From assembly GCA_028281765.1 (NCBI GenBank), contig JANQJF010000047.1, positions 1 through 63,419 of the forward strand: 63,419 nt of DNA. Reading direction: 5' to 3'. Position numbers and translations under genes: made by a program. The notes beneath the pieces are model-generated. The model ran no database searches. It had not been told where the DNA came from and saw only the letters and a program-made list of their open reading frames with translations. The DNA is from Planctomycetota bacterium (GTDB taxonomy: Bacteria; Planctomycetota; UBA1135; UBA2386). Numbering within the stretch: position 1 is the stretch's first letter; each line of letters starts with the position of its first letter. Shown here piece after piece: positions 16,693 through 23,906 of this stretch.

Positions 16693-17846
16693 CTACAGAA
16701 TTCACAGAGCGAGTTCTCTTCATTGACGATGACTCGTCCGTCCTTGACGCCATCCGAAGACAACATCGCAAGCGATACAACATATCTTGCGCGTGTGGCC
16801 CAGACGCGGGACTCGCCGCCATTCAGGACGAAGGGCCCTTCGCGGTAGTCGTCACGGACTTCAACATGCCTGGCATGAACGGCAACGAGCTTCTGTCGCG
16901 GGTAGAAAGCGTCGACCCGCACCTCGTGCGTGTAATGCTGACCGGGCAGGCGGACCTTCAGACCGCCGTTGATGCCGTGAATCGCGGACACGTTTTTCGG
17001 TTTCTTTGCAAACCCTGTGATTCGAAGGACCTCGCACGATGCTTGGACGCCGCGCTCGAACAATACCGGCTGGTATTCGCCGAGCGAGAACTGCTCGAAC
17101 GAACGGTCAACGGCGCAATCGAAGTACTTGTCGACGTACTGAGCCTCGCGAGTCCTTCGGCGTTCGGAAGAGCCCGGCGCGTACGAGAGCTTGTCCGACA
17201 CATCGTGGGTCACCTCAACCTGGCTGACGGGTGGCAGTACGAGACCGCTGCGCTCCTGTCTCAGATTGGACTGGTAGCCGTGCCGGACGACACCCTTGAG
17301 AGGATGGCCGAGGGCCAAGAACTACCACCCGACGAACTCGCGATGCTGGATCGCCACACGGAGGTAGCGCGCGACCTCCTGATTAAGATACCTCGGCTGA
17401 ACACGGTGGCCGAGATGGTATATCGACAGGACAATTCGCAGGGAGCGTCCGGCGACAACCACGTGGTCCTTGGCGCCCGGATGCTGGCCGCGGCCAACGC
17501 TTTTTGCGATCTACTCGCGATGGGCGCGACGCCAGACCAGGCCATGCGGGCCCTGCGAAAGGACGAGTACGATACCGGCGTCCTCGACGCGATCGCGTCC
17601 GCTCGAATCAACTCGCGCCATTTCGGTACCCGCACTGTTTCGATCCGACAGCTGTGCGTGGGTATGGTGATCCAAGACGACGTCCGCAACCGCGCCGGAA
17701 ACCTGGTCGTGACCGCTGGACACGAAGTGACTCAAGGGTCCCTAGAACGCCTACGCAACTACTCGGAGCTCGACAGCTTACAGACAACGGAGTTTCGAAT
17801 CGAGATGGGCGCAGCACCGACAAGTCTCTGCGCGGACGGAACATAG
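16689..17846 (+). CDS. Response regulator with degenerate HD-GYP-like output domain
   Basis: 385 residues starting at the ATG that overlaps the preceding stop. The receiver is intact (IDDDSS, 'VVVTDFNMPGMNG', 'VMLTGQAD', 'FLCKPCD'). The C-terminal half aligns in layout with HD-GYP cyclic-di-GMP phosphodiesterases: helices around 'RRVRELVRHIVGHL', the position of the HD motif occupied by 'SQIGLVAVPDD', the region of the HHE..DGSGYP motif replaced by 'RHTEVARDLLIKIPRL...MVYRQDNSQGASG', and a terminal 'LCVGMVIQDDVRNRAGNLVV' segment common in such proteins. The metal-binding His-Asp and GYP residues are gone, so phosphodiesterase activity is unlikely; it may bind a nucleotide or partner. It is coupled to the HDOD receiver. 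Confidence 0.88.
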   Translation: MTTEFTERVLFIDDDSSVLDAIRRQHRKRYNISCACGPDAGLAAIQDEGPFAVVVTDFNMPGMNGNELLSRVESVDPHLVRVMLTGQADLQTAVDAVNRGHVFRFLCKPCDSKDLARCLDAALEQYRLVFAERELLERTVNGAIEVLVDVLSLASPSAFGRARRVRELVRHIVGHLNLADGWQYETAALLSQIGLVAVPDDTLERMAEGQELPPDELAMLDRHTEVARDLLIKIPRLNTVAEMVYRQDNSQGASGDNHVVLGARMLAAANAFCDLLAMGATPDQAMRALRKDEYDTGVLDAIASARINSRHFGTRTVSIRQLCVGMVIQDDVRNRAGNLVVTAGHEVTQGSLERLRNYSELDSLQTTEFRIEMGAAPTSLCADGT

Positions 17847-18126
17847 AGACCATCGATCCAAAGACATCGGCGATAATTGCATCTATCGCGAGTCCAATTT
17901 TCACGATAACTGACTCCCCTCGCGGGATTTGGTGCTTCTCACTACCACTCGAGCGCACCGCTTCGCTCTGTCGTGCGCACGCAGAAAAGCGGATCTGACG
18001 CACCGCACGAACTCGACATGCGTACGCTATTCGCGTAAAGGCGCTCCTGATTACTTGCCAATATGTAATCTTATGCTCCAACGGCTTAAGCGGATCCTCT
18101 ACCTATCCGATCATATTGTTGGCAAT
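17847..18126. other. Intergenic region, no gene seen
   Basis: 280 bp after the receiver operon. It is less GC-rich than its surroundings and contains a loose inverted repeat between ~18057 and ~18123 (GCCAATATG versus CATATTGTTGGC). No terminator with a T-run was found. Confidence 0.4.
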
Positions 18127-18203
18127 CCCTGGCTGGCCCGCCGGTTTATTCGACTCCTCCTCGGAGGAAGGGCGTCCTGTGGTGGGGACTTGGCCAGCCA
18201 GGG
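18127..18203. repeat. 77-bp element with 12-bp perfect terminal inverted repeats and an internal hairpin
   Basis: CCCTGGCTGGCC at 18127-18138 is the exact reverse complement of GGCCAGCCAGGG at 18192-18203; with wobble the stem extends about three bases further out. Between them TCCTCC and GGAGGA form a second tight hairpin. It lies in a non-coding gap 54 bp beyond the end of the broken receiver gene. It could be a miniature mobile element, a structured RNA or a bidirectional stop for transcription; no T-run supports a standard terminator. Confidence 0.6.
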
Positions 18204-18256
18204 GTTCCTCTTTCCTGCCGAGTCAGCTGCGCGATTGCCCTGCCCCACCTTTCGGG

Positions 18257-18620
18257 TCACGCAAGCACCTGTCGAACCAATTTCAAGAGCCCGTCGACGC
18301 CGAACGGTTTCGGAAGTTGGCCCTTACGGGCTTGGGCCTTCGGGAACTCCACTGAGATGTAGAGCACCCGCAGCTTTCGATTCTGACCCCGTAGATCGGC
18401 AAGCTAGATCTTCACCGCGCTCAAGGCTACCAAGTCTACGGTCAGTGAGTAGAAGGTCGCACCGGCGCCTCAAATTGCGGAACACATCTCGCGCTAGCTG
18501 AGCACTCGAAGCCGTGAAGACCCGAAATCGTGCGCGTTCGAGCGCGTACTCGCACAACCCCAGAGCGAGGCGGACGTAGTCAGCTATCGCCGCTTCCCGG
18601 ATCAAGTATCTGATGCACAC
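18257..18620 (-). pseudogene. Frameshifted response-regulator receiver
   Basis: Two overlapping minus-strand frames make up one receiver domain. The upstream frame reads 'VRLALGLCEYALERARFRVF' and then 'CDLLLTDRRLGSLERGEDLA'. After a one-base shift near 18395-18400, the other frame continues 'NRKLRVLYISVEFPKAQARK', a 'LPKPFGVDGLLKLVRQVLA' end and a TGA stop at 18257-18259, containing the conserved lysine-proline of receivers. The N-terminal acidic pair is not clear, and the open frame runs upstream to about 18708 without a recognisable domain. It resembles the receiver at the end of hybrid histidine kinases. A sequencing error at the shift would restore one frame, but the missing N-terminal signature favours decay. 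Confidence 0.65.
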
Positions 18621-18962
18621 GTGAACTTGGTAATCGTTGCGGAATGCAAGTCCTCGAATGACAAGTCCTTCGTCATGCTCACCAACGAACGACCAGAGAC
18701 TGATTCCTCAGTCTTCATTTCTCAGACGATCGCTTCCGAGACTCAGAGTGTCTCGTTTTGATTCGTTCTTCGGTGGCCATTCTTGAGTGAACCGGTGACA
18801 CCAGACGAACTCCACCGGAGACCATCGCGATGTCGTTGCCGTCCGACGGAGACCGCCGACCGGCGGCGCCGCCTCGGGTTGGGATCACCGGAAGACGCTT
18901 ACTCTCCCAGCCGAAATGTCCGGCTTCGCATCTCACGGCCATGACAAGCTGCGCAGTCGCTG
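18621..18962. other. Intergenic region with weak traces of the broken receiver gene
   Basis: About 340 bp. The first ~90 bp continue the open frame of the broken receiver. A small minus-strand frame at 18715-18942 has a basic composition, no ribosome site and no motif; I do not call it. A CCGCCG/CGGCGG hairpin near 18850-18870 lacks a T-run. Confidence 0.4.
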
Positions 18963-19898
18963 CTACCTAGCACGAAGCTCAGCTGCGACAATCTCGTCGG
19001 ATACTCCGTGCTGAATCACGAACACTCCGGTGATGACCGACTCTACAGCACATCTGCTGACAAGATAGCTTCGAAGAGACGAGTCGCCGAAGACCGTGAC
19101 CTGCACCTCCCCGACCGCCCGCTCTACTTCGCTAAACTGGACTTGCGTAACATCGATAATGAAAGCACCGAGCCCGAGACTCCCCACCCAACCGGACGGA
19201 TGAGCTTCGACCGACAATCGCCCCGTGACTAGAGAGCACTTTCCTCCTGCTCCGAAGTGCTCTCGGAACCGCTCTGGAACGGCCGAGTATCGACTCCCGG
19301 CAACGAACCCGAGACGAACCCGAGATGACACCCGAGACACCTGCAACCGCCAGGCCTTGCCGTTGATCAATAAGACACGTCGATCACCACGCCGCGTATC
19401 ACGCGGAATCGATGACCGCTCCCGGCCGGACCCGATAATGGACACCTTTTCCCCCGCAACCAGGTCAAGCTCGGGTACATCGACAAGAACTCGACAAGAC
19501 ACAGATTCGATGCGACCTGTAAAGGCCGACGGTGAGGCCTCCACGATCTCGACGAGAACAAGCGCTACCTCTTCCTCGCGGACCGCTTCCTCGACTTCTC
19601 GCCTGCAAGAGACCGGGTATGCCGCCAACCATGTTGTGGCACTCTCGCCCACAGAGGGCAGGCTCGCAGTATCCTCGATTACCTGTCGATCAAAACCCTG
19701 TCGCGGCTGCAACCCCGGCAAGTCATCTGAACTGTCGACCGACACCGATTCCGGCGGCGGGACACCTTGTGGCATAGCAATCCACACCAGCGACAGGACT
19801 GCCGCGCCAAAGAAGACAATCCAGAGCGTTGCACGCAACTCCAAACCGGTTTCCAGCAGGCTATTCACCCCCCAGCCCGGAGGATTCCCAGCACTCAT
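18963..19898 (-). CDS. Hypothetical membrane-anchored protein
   Basis: 311 residues from the ATG at 19898, which follows GGAGG by ten bases and overlaps the stop of the small upstream gene (TAATG). One membrane helix near residues 20-42 ('LWIVFFGAAVLSLVWIAM') is followed by an acidic Ser/Pro-rich segment and a predicted beta-rich domain with repeated short hydrophobic strands ('VALVLVEIVEASPSAFTGRI', 'VSCRVLVDVPELDLV', 'VLLINGKAWRLQVSRV'). The orientation suggests an extracytoplasmic domain. I recognise no family. Overlap with the 88-residue gene upstream implies co-translation. Confidence 0.65.
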   Translation of the reverse strand: MSAGNPPGWGVNSLLETGLELRATLWIVFFGAAVLSLVWIAMPQGVPPPESVSVDSSDDLPGLQPRQGFDRQVIEDTASLPSVGESATTWLAAYPVSCRREVEEAVREEEVALVLVEIVEASPSAFTGRIESVSCRVLVDVPELDLVAGEKVSIIGSGRERSSIPRDTRRGDRRVLLINGKAWRLQVSRVSSRVRLGFVAGSRYSAVPERFREHFGAGGKCSLVTGRLSVEAHPSGWVGSLGLGAFIIDVTQVQFSEVERAVGEVQVTVFGDSSLRSYLVSRCAVESVITGVFVIQHGVSDEIVAAELRAR

Positions 19899-20164
19899 TA
19901 CTGTCGAGCCTCCACAGCCACAACCTCTTGCGTGGTAGCTGCCCAAACCGCCGTTCGGAGCCTCACCTTCCGCTTGGATGGTCGCCCGATCACCGAATGC
20001 CCGTTCATGCCAAGGGATGACTCTCCCCCAACAGAGCCGCTCCAGATGCCGGAGGTCCCCGAGGAGAACTCAACGAGCATCCTCGTGGGCGGCCCAGCGC
20101 TGCGCCCGTGAGGGCGCCCACTGCCCTGTGACGCGGACAGCAGGGATCCCGACGGCTCGATCAT
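19898..20164 (-). CDS. Small hypothetical protein coupled to the downstream membrane protein
   Basis: 88 residues (MIEPSGSLL start). The call rests on an AGGAG motif five bases before the ATG and the TAATG overlap with the next gene rather than on any domain. The sequence is Ser/Gly/Arg-rich with a basic stretch 'RPSKRKVRLR'. It has no signal peptide or membrane helix. It could be a small cytoplasmic partner of the downstream protein or an open frame kept by chance. Confidence 0.4.
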   Translation of the reverse strand: MIEPSGSLLSASQGSGRPHGRSAGPPTRMLVEFSSGTSGIWSGSVGGESSLGMNGHSVIGRPSKRKVRLRTAVWAATTQEVVAVEARQ

Positions 20165-20361
20165 GTTGCTCCTAGTTTAGCGTGAGTCGCGCGCGCCAAC
20201 CACGCAACGAAACGCCGACCCCGACACTGGCTCTTCAGGCATGGCGTTACGTAGCTCAGGCACTTGGACCACCTCTTCGATGCCCGGTCCGCAACTGACA
20301 CCTCTGCCATGACGTAGATCCGGCCGCAACCTGCGTCAGCACGGATCAACTGGACCGGTAA

Positions 20362-20577
20362 CTGGCGGACGCAAGAAGAGAACGGATCTACATCGTCAGA
20401 CTGCTCGGCCAAGCCGAACAAGTCGTGTCCCAGATGTATCAACTAATAGGAGAGGCGAACGACAACTTGCGGGCAGATATCGAGACCAAAGTAGCCCGAA
20501 TGGAGCGCGAACGCTCCCATCTGCTGCACGAAGAGATGCAACGCCTGAAATCGACAAAGGCAGCTCTCCCGAAATAG
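20362..20577 (+). pseudogene. Orphan coiled-coil C-terminal fragment without a start codon
   Basis: 71 codons between a TAA at 20359-20361 and a TAG at 20575-20577. The translation is strongly helical and heptad-like ('LADARRERIYIVRLLGQAEQ', 'NLRADIETKVARMERERSHL', 'HEEMQRLKSTKAALPK'), unlike random frames. The only internal ATG comes late and has no ribosome site. The codons before the TAA ('VSTDQLDR') appear to continue the same style, suggesting a nonsense mutation in a longer gene. The antisense open frame at 20161-20442 is less protein-like. The rest of 20165-20649 holds nothing else I can support. Confidence 0.4.
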
Positions 20578-20649
20578 TATACCGACTAGAAGTCTCTCTT
20601 TAGGTCATGTGCCAAGCCCGGGAGACGCTCTCCGCCGTAGCTATGCCGT

Positions 20650-21237
20650 TTAATCTCGGAAGTTCCAAGACTCAGCGTACTCGCTACTCACACCCTCCAA
20701 CAGAGGCCCATCGTATCCATGAATACACCGCTTCTCAAAGTCCTCTAGGTCGAGGTCTGTCAGCACTATGAGGCGCCGCCACTCAGCACCGCGCTGAAGC
20801 ACAGTCCAGTATCCGATATCAGTAAAGCGAAAGCCAACCTCATACCTACGCCCATCTAGGTGGATCTCTGACCTCGAATGAACGCGTGTTCGCTCATAGT
20901 ACTCCTGCGGAGGGCGAGATCCTTCGTAGGACCCAAGAACGAGCTGCCCGAGAAGCGTGATCGGAAGAGCTGCCGTGTCAGCCACAAACGACGCCGGAAC
21001 ATCTAGCGCCCAGAGCATCCACCACCACTCATTCTCTCTGATCGCCGTCTCGACCGAGAAGAATGTTCCACTGCACAATCTCGGATGATACTCTCCGATA
21101 TGCATGTATCGCGGAAAGGGCGTCGGATCAATAGACGATAAATAATAGTGAGGCTGACCCGTTATCGTATGGATGGTTCCACAGGAAGAGGCAATCAACA
21201 GCCACAGCAGAAGAGGAGTAATCCTACGCAGGGCCAT
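20650..21237 (-). CDS. YceK/YidQ-like (DUF1375) lipoprotein
   Basis: 195 residues. A lipoprotein signal peptide ends at 'LLIASSC', with the cysteine about residue 19. The following 'GTIHTITGQPHYY', 'YHPRLCSGTFFSVETAIRENE' (shown as two parts of one block) and 'ALDVPASFVADTAALPITL' segments are the pattern of the YceK/YidQ lipoprotein family, in which a conserved 'D.P.S...DT..LP' block closes the domain. The protein is longer than the usual family member; the extra ~100 residues at the C-terminus are unassigned. The role of the family is unknown. The gene is notably AT-richer than the rest of the window, which fits recent acquisition. Confidence 0.75.
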   Translation of the reverse strand: MALRRITPLLLWLLIASSCGTIHTITGQPHYYLSSIDPTPFPRYMHIGEYHPRLCSGTFFSVETAIRENEWWWMLWALDVPASFVADTAALPITLLGQLVLGSYEGSRPPQEYYERTRVHSRSEIHLDGRRYEVGFRFTDIGYWTVLQRGAEWRRLIVLTDLDLEDFEKRCIHGYDGPLLEGVSSEYAESWNFRD

Positions 21238-21635
21238 GGCACGACCTAACGCCGCGGGATGAAACTAGTGAAAGCTGGCGATCTCATGAAAACCACGATG
21301 ATAAAACAACTCATGACAGGACGAGGCCGCACTCGAGCCCTGGGTGGTAGTCTACTCTGCTGATCCCGAGTTCGTGTATTGGTCCAACCGTCACTCCCTA
21401 CCTTGGCAGCCTGCAACGCCGACTGGCGAACTCCACCTCATTACGCCCGACTTCGCGTCGCGCAACTTCGGGGACTCTAGGGCACGACGTTTTCGTCAGC
21501 TTCGTCGAACGACAGGCGGGGCAGGATCCGCGCCGTGATCCAGCCGTTCAGTTCAAGCGTTGCCAGGAGCCTCCGAGGTCCTTTGGGTCTTCGGTTCGCT
21601 CCCCGGCGAGTGCTCGTTGCGCTACAACCTCTTGC
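21238..21635. other. Intergenic region, no supported gene
   Basis: About 400 bp. A minus-strand open stretch at 21477-21560 reads 'LATLELNGWITARILPRLSF' before a stop and looks protein-like, perhaps a relic, but it has no start of its own: upstream it runs antisense into the oxidoreductase gene. Confidence 0.35.
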
Positions 21636-23015
21636 ATGAAGCCCGCCATGCCCGACCAGAACCGACGCGACTTCGTAAAGACGTCCGCGACCCTCCTGGG
21701 TGCCGGGGCCATCCCGACCCTGCCGAGCTCGGCCATCGCAGCGAACCCGACGGCGCGAAGGCAAGAGCTGCGAGTTCTCCAAGTCGGCGTCGGGGGAATC
21801 GGCGGGATGGATCGCAACAACATCAAGCGGCACCCCAAGGCGAGGATCGTCGGCCTGGTCGATGTCGACACCAACCCGCTGGAGAAGGTCGGCAAGCAGA
21901 TCCCGGACGCGTTCACCGACACCGACTACCGCAAGGTCTTCGCCGACCGGCTGGACGAGTTCGACGCGGTCAACGTCTGCACCCCCGACCACTCGCACAT
22001 CGGCCCGATGCTGCTCGCACTGGCGAACGACAAGCACGTCTACGCGCAGAAGCCGCTGGTCCAGCAGCTCGAGGAACTCGTGATGCTGGAGAAGGCGATC
22101 CAGGCCAAGCCCCACCTCGCGACGAACACCGGCAACCAGCGGATGCAGAACCCCGGCCGCCGCATCGCGGTCGACATCCTCCAGAAGAACCTGCTGGGCA
22201 AGGCGATCTCCGCGCACGTTTGGGCGGGCACCCGACGCGGCAGCGCGAAGGACCTCGAACTGCCTGCCGCGAAACAGCCGCCCGCCAACATCGATTGGGA
22301 CCTCTGGCTCGGCCCGGCCCAGAAGCAGCCCTACCGCGACGGCATCGCGCCGAACAAGTGGCGCGCATGGTGGGACTTCGGCACCGCGGGCCTCGGTGAT
22401 TGGGGCGTGCACCTGCTGGACATCATCATGTACGCCTACCCCGAGCTCACGAGCCCGGTGTCGGTCCGGTGCGACGCCCCGCGCGCGGCCGACTGGTACC
22501 ACTGCACCCAGTGCGAGTCGACGATGACCTACGCGGTTCGCGGCGACCGATTCCGGAACGACACCTTCCCGATTCACTACAACGACGCCGGTAGGGGCTA
22601 CGACCTCCGAGCGCTCGGGATCCCCAAGGACGACGCGGGCGCGAACAACACCGTCGTGGTCTGCGAAGAAGGAACTCTTTTCATCAATGCCGGCGGCAAC
22701 AAGCTCGAGTGCTACGTGAAGAACAAGCTCGTCAGCCCCGAGGAACTGGGCGCCAACACCGATCCCGGCAAGTACGCACACTGGGGCAGCTGGATCGAAC
22801 GGGCCCTGGGCGACCAGGAAGTGAAGGTCTGGACCCCGTTCGATCAGGCTCTGCGCATGACCGAGTGCGCGATCTTGCCCGTCAAGGCCAGCCGCTTCCC
22901 CGGCCAGGAACTGCAGTGGGACAAGAAGACCCTGACGTTCACGAACAGTCAGGAAGCGACAGACACCGTCGTGCGACGAGAGTACCGGGACGGGTTCGAA
23001 CCGGTGAGGATCTAG
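21636..23015 (+). CDS. Tat-exported Gfo/Idh/MocA family oxidoreductase
   Basis: 459 residues (455 if the second ATG at 21648 is used). A twin-arginine signal with 'NRRDFVKTSATLLGAGAIP' precedes the mature protein. The Rossmann fold opens with 'VLQVGVGGIGGMDRNNI', then 'ARIVGLVDVD', and the sugar-dehydrogenase signature 'VYAQKPL' (EKP-like lysine, here QKP) is present. 'WDFGTAGLGDWGVHLLDI' is the substrate-side motif seen in planctomycete members. These enzymes oxidise or epimerise sugars with NAD(P); periplasmic members are numerous in Planctomycetota. The catalytic EKP glutamate is replaced by glutamine, a common variant. Its immediate neighbours give no pathway. Confidence 0.92.
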   Translation: MKPAMPDQNRRDFVKTSATLLGAGAIPTLPSSAIAANPTARRQELRVLQVGVGGIGGMDRNNIKRHPKARIVGLVDVDTNPLEKVGKQIPDAFTDTDYRKVFADRLDEFDAVNVCTPDHSHIGPMLLALANDKHVYAQKPLVQQLEELVMLEKAIQAKPHLATNTGNQRMQNPGRRIAVDILQKNLLGKAISAHVWAGTRRGSAKDLELPAAKQPPANIDWDLWLGPAQKQPYRDGIAPNKWRAWWDFGTAGLGDWGVHLLDIIMYAYPELTSPVSVRCDAPRAADWYHCTQCESTMTYAVRGDRFRNDTFPIHYNDAGRGYDLRALGIPKDDAGANNTVVVCEEGTLFINAGGNKLECYVKNKLVSPEELGANTDPGKYAHWGSWIERALGDQEVKVWTPFDQALRMTECAILPVKASRFPGQELQWDKKTLTFTNSQEATDTVVRREYRDGFEPVRI

Positions 23016-23018
23016 GCT

Positions 23019-23081
23019 GGTCGCGGCGGATCAGCACCGTCGCGGCCGTCCTCCTGTCCTCGTGCAGCGTCAGCTTCACCC
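23019..23081 (+). repeat. 63-bp partial duplicate of the lipoprotein signal region at 29613-29675
   Basis: Alignment by eye shows five mismatches in 63 bp and no gaps with the start of the lipoprotein gene at 29591. The copy still encodes 'STVAAVLLSSCSVS' in one frame but has no start codon or lipoprotein body after it. It lies directly after the oxidoreductase stop. Confidence 0.7.
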
Positions 23082-23136
23082 CACTTCCTAGGGAACCGCG
23101 GCAATCCTCCACGAACCACAACATTCCAGTATTGCC

Positions 23137-23775
23137 CTATTCCCGTTTTCTGAGTAGCGAGAACAGCTCCCTCTGAATATCGGACAACTTCTTGTCAGAT
23201 CGGTCGACAAAGATCGTGACTTGCACCCGATTCAGCCCGCTCTGCACCACAGCCATTGTCACGAACTCCTTGCCCGCAAACAGTTGCTGAACGGAGTCCG
23301 AGCTTGCAAAGAACTGCCCGGGGGCGAGCACCCAGTAGTCGCCAGCCTCAAGCGCCGCGAGCTGAAGCTCACGAACACGTTGAGATTCCTCGTAGACGAG
23401 ATCAGCCCGCCGATGCTCGACTGCTCCCCAGGTTTTTGGTCGCTTCGTGTGGGCTCGAGTCCGATCGAGCGTCTGCATTCCCACGACGACCTGCTCCACC
23501 ATCTCGTCCATGGCCCCCTGAGTCAATGGACCATATTCAGTCCAACCCTTCGCCGAGGGGTAGCGCCTGATCGGAACACCCTCCAACCGTTCACGATGTG
23601 ACGACGAGTCACCAACAGCCCACCTATCGACTGATGTCTCTCCGCCTTGCGACTCGGCTCGTTCACTACGGGGTCCAACATCCATCGGAGGAGCAGGCAA
23701 ATCGCCGGGATTCGCGCAGAAGCCCCAGAACAAGCACAGCATTACGACCGCCAGAAGGATCGCTCGGCGCCTCAT
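23137..23775 (-). CDS. Hypothetical exported protein
   Basis: 212 residues from the ATG at 23775, which begins a clear N-terminal hydrophobic segment (MRRRAILLAVVMLCLFWGFC). The cysteine at its end could be lipidated, though 'WGFC' is a poor lipobox. The mature part is charged; 'GMQTLDRTRAHTKRPKTWGA' and 'VREL..AALEAGDYWVLAPG' are its best-defined stretches and the end 'VQVTIFVDRSDKKLSDIQRE' looks like a strand-helix pair. I recognise no family. The open frame continues 82 codons upstream with a TTG start but without coding character. Confidence 0.55.
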   Translation of the reverse strand: MRRRAILLAVVMLCLFWGFCANPGDLPAPPMDVGPRSERAESQGGETSVDRWAVGDSSSHRERLEGVPIRRYPSAKGWTEYGPLTQGAMDEMVEQVVVGMQTLDRTRAHTKRPKTWGAVEHRRADLVYEESQRVRELQLAALEAGDYWVLAPGQFFASSDSVQQLFAGKEFVTMAVVQSGLNRVQVTIFVDRSDKKLSDIQRELFSLLRKRE

Positions 23776-23906
23776 TATCGCACTCCATTTTGCCAAGAAG
23801 CTTCGCCCTTCTATCCTATCGAGCCATGCGGTCGCGAAACCGCATAGCTCCGGCAGAGCGAACCCTGATTTACGAAGCGCAGCGGGACACAACCGAGAGC
23901 GTGGAC

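Noticed and set aside
20161..20442. Minus-strand 93-codon frame ending in an ATGA overlap with the small gene at 20164
   Set aside because: The overlap is suggestive, but it has no ribosome site or protein-like pattern and lies opposite the heptad-rich frame, which looks more real.
21477..22781. Minus-strand 434-codon frame opposite the Gfo/Idh/MocA gene
   Set aside because: Antisense shadow of a gene with clear family motifs. Only the last ~30 codons beyond the gene look protein-like, and these have no start.
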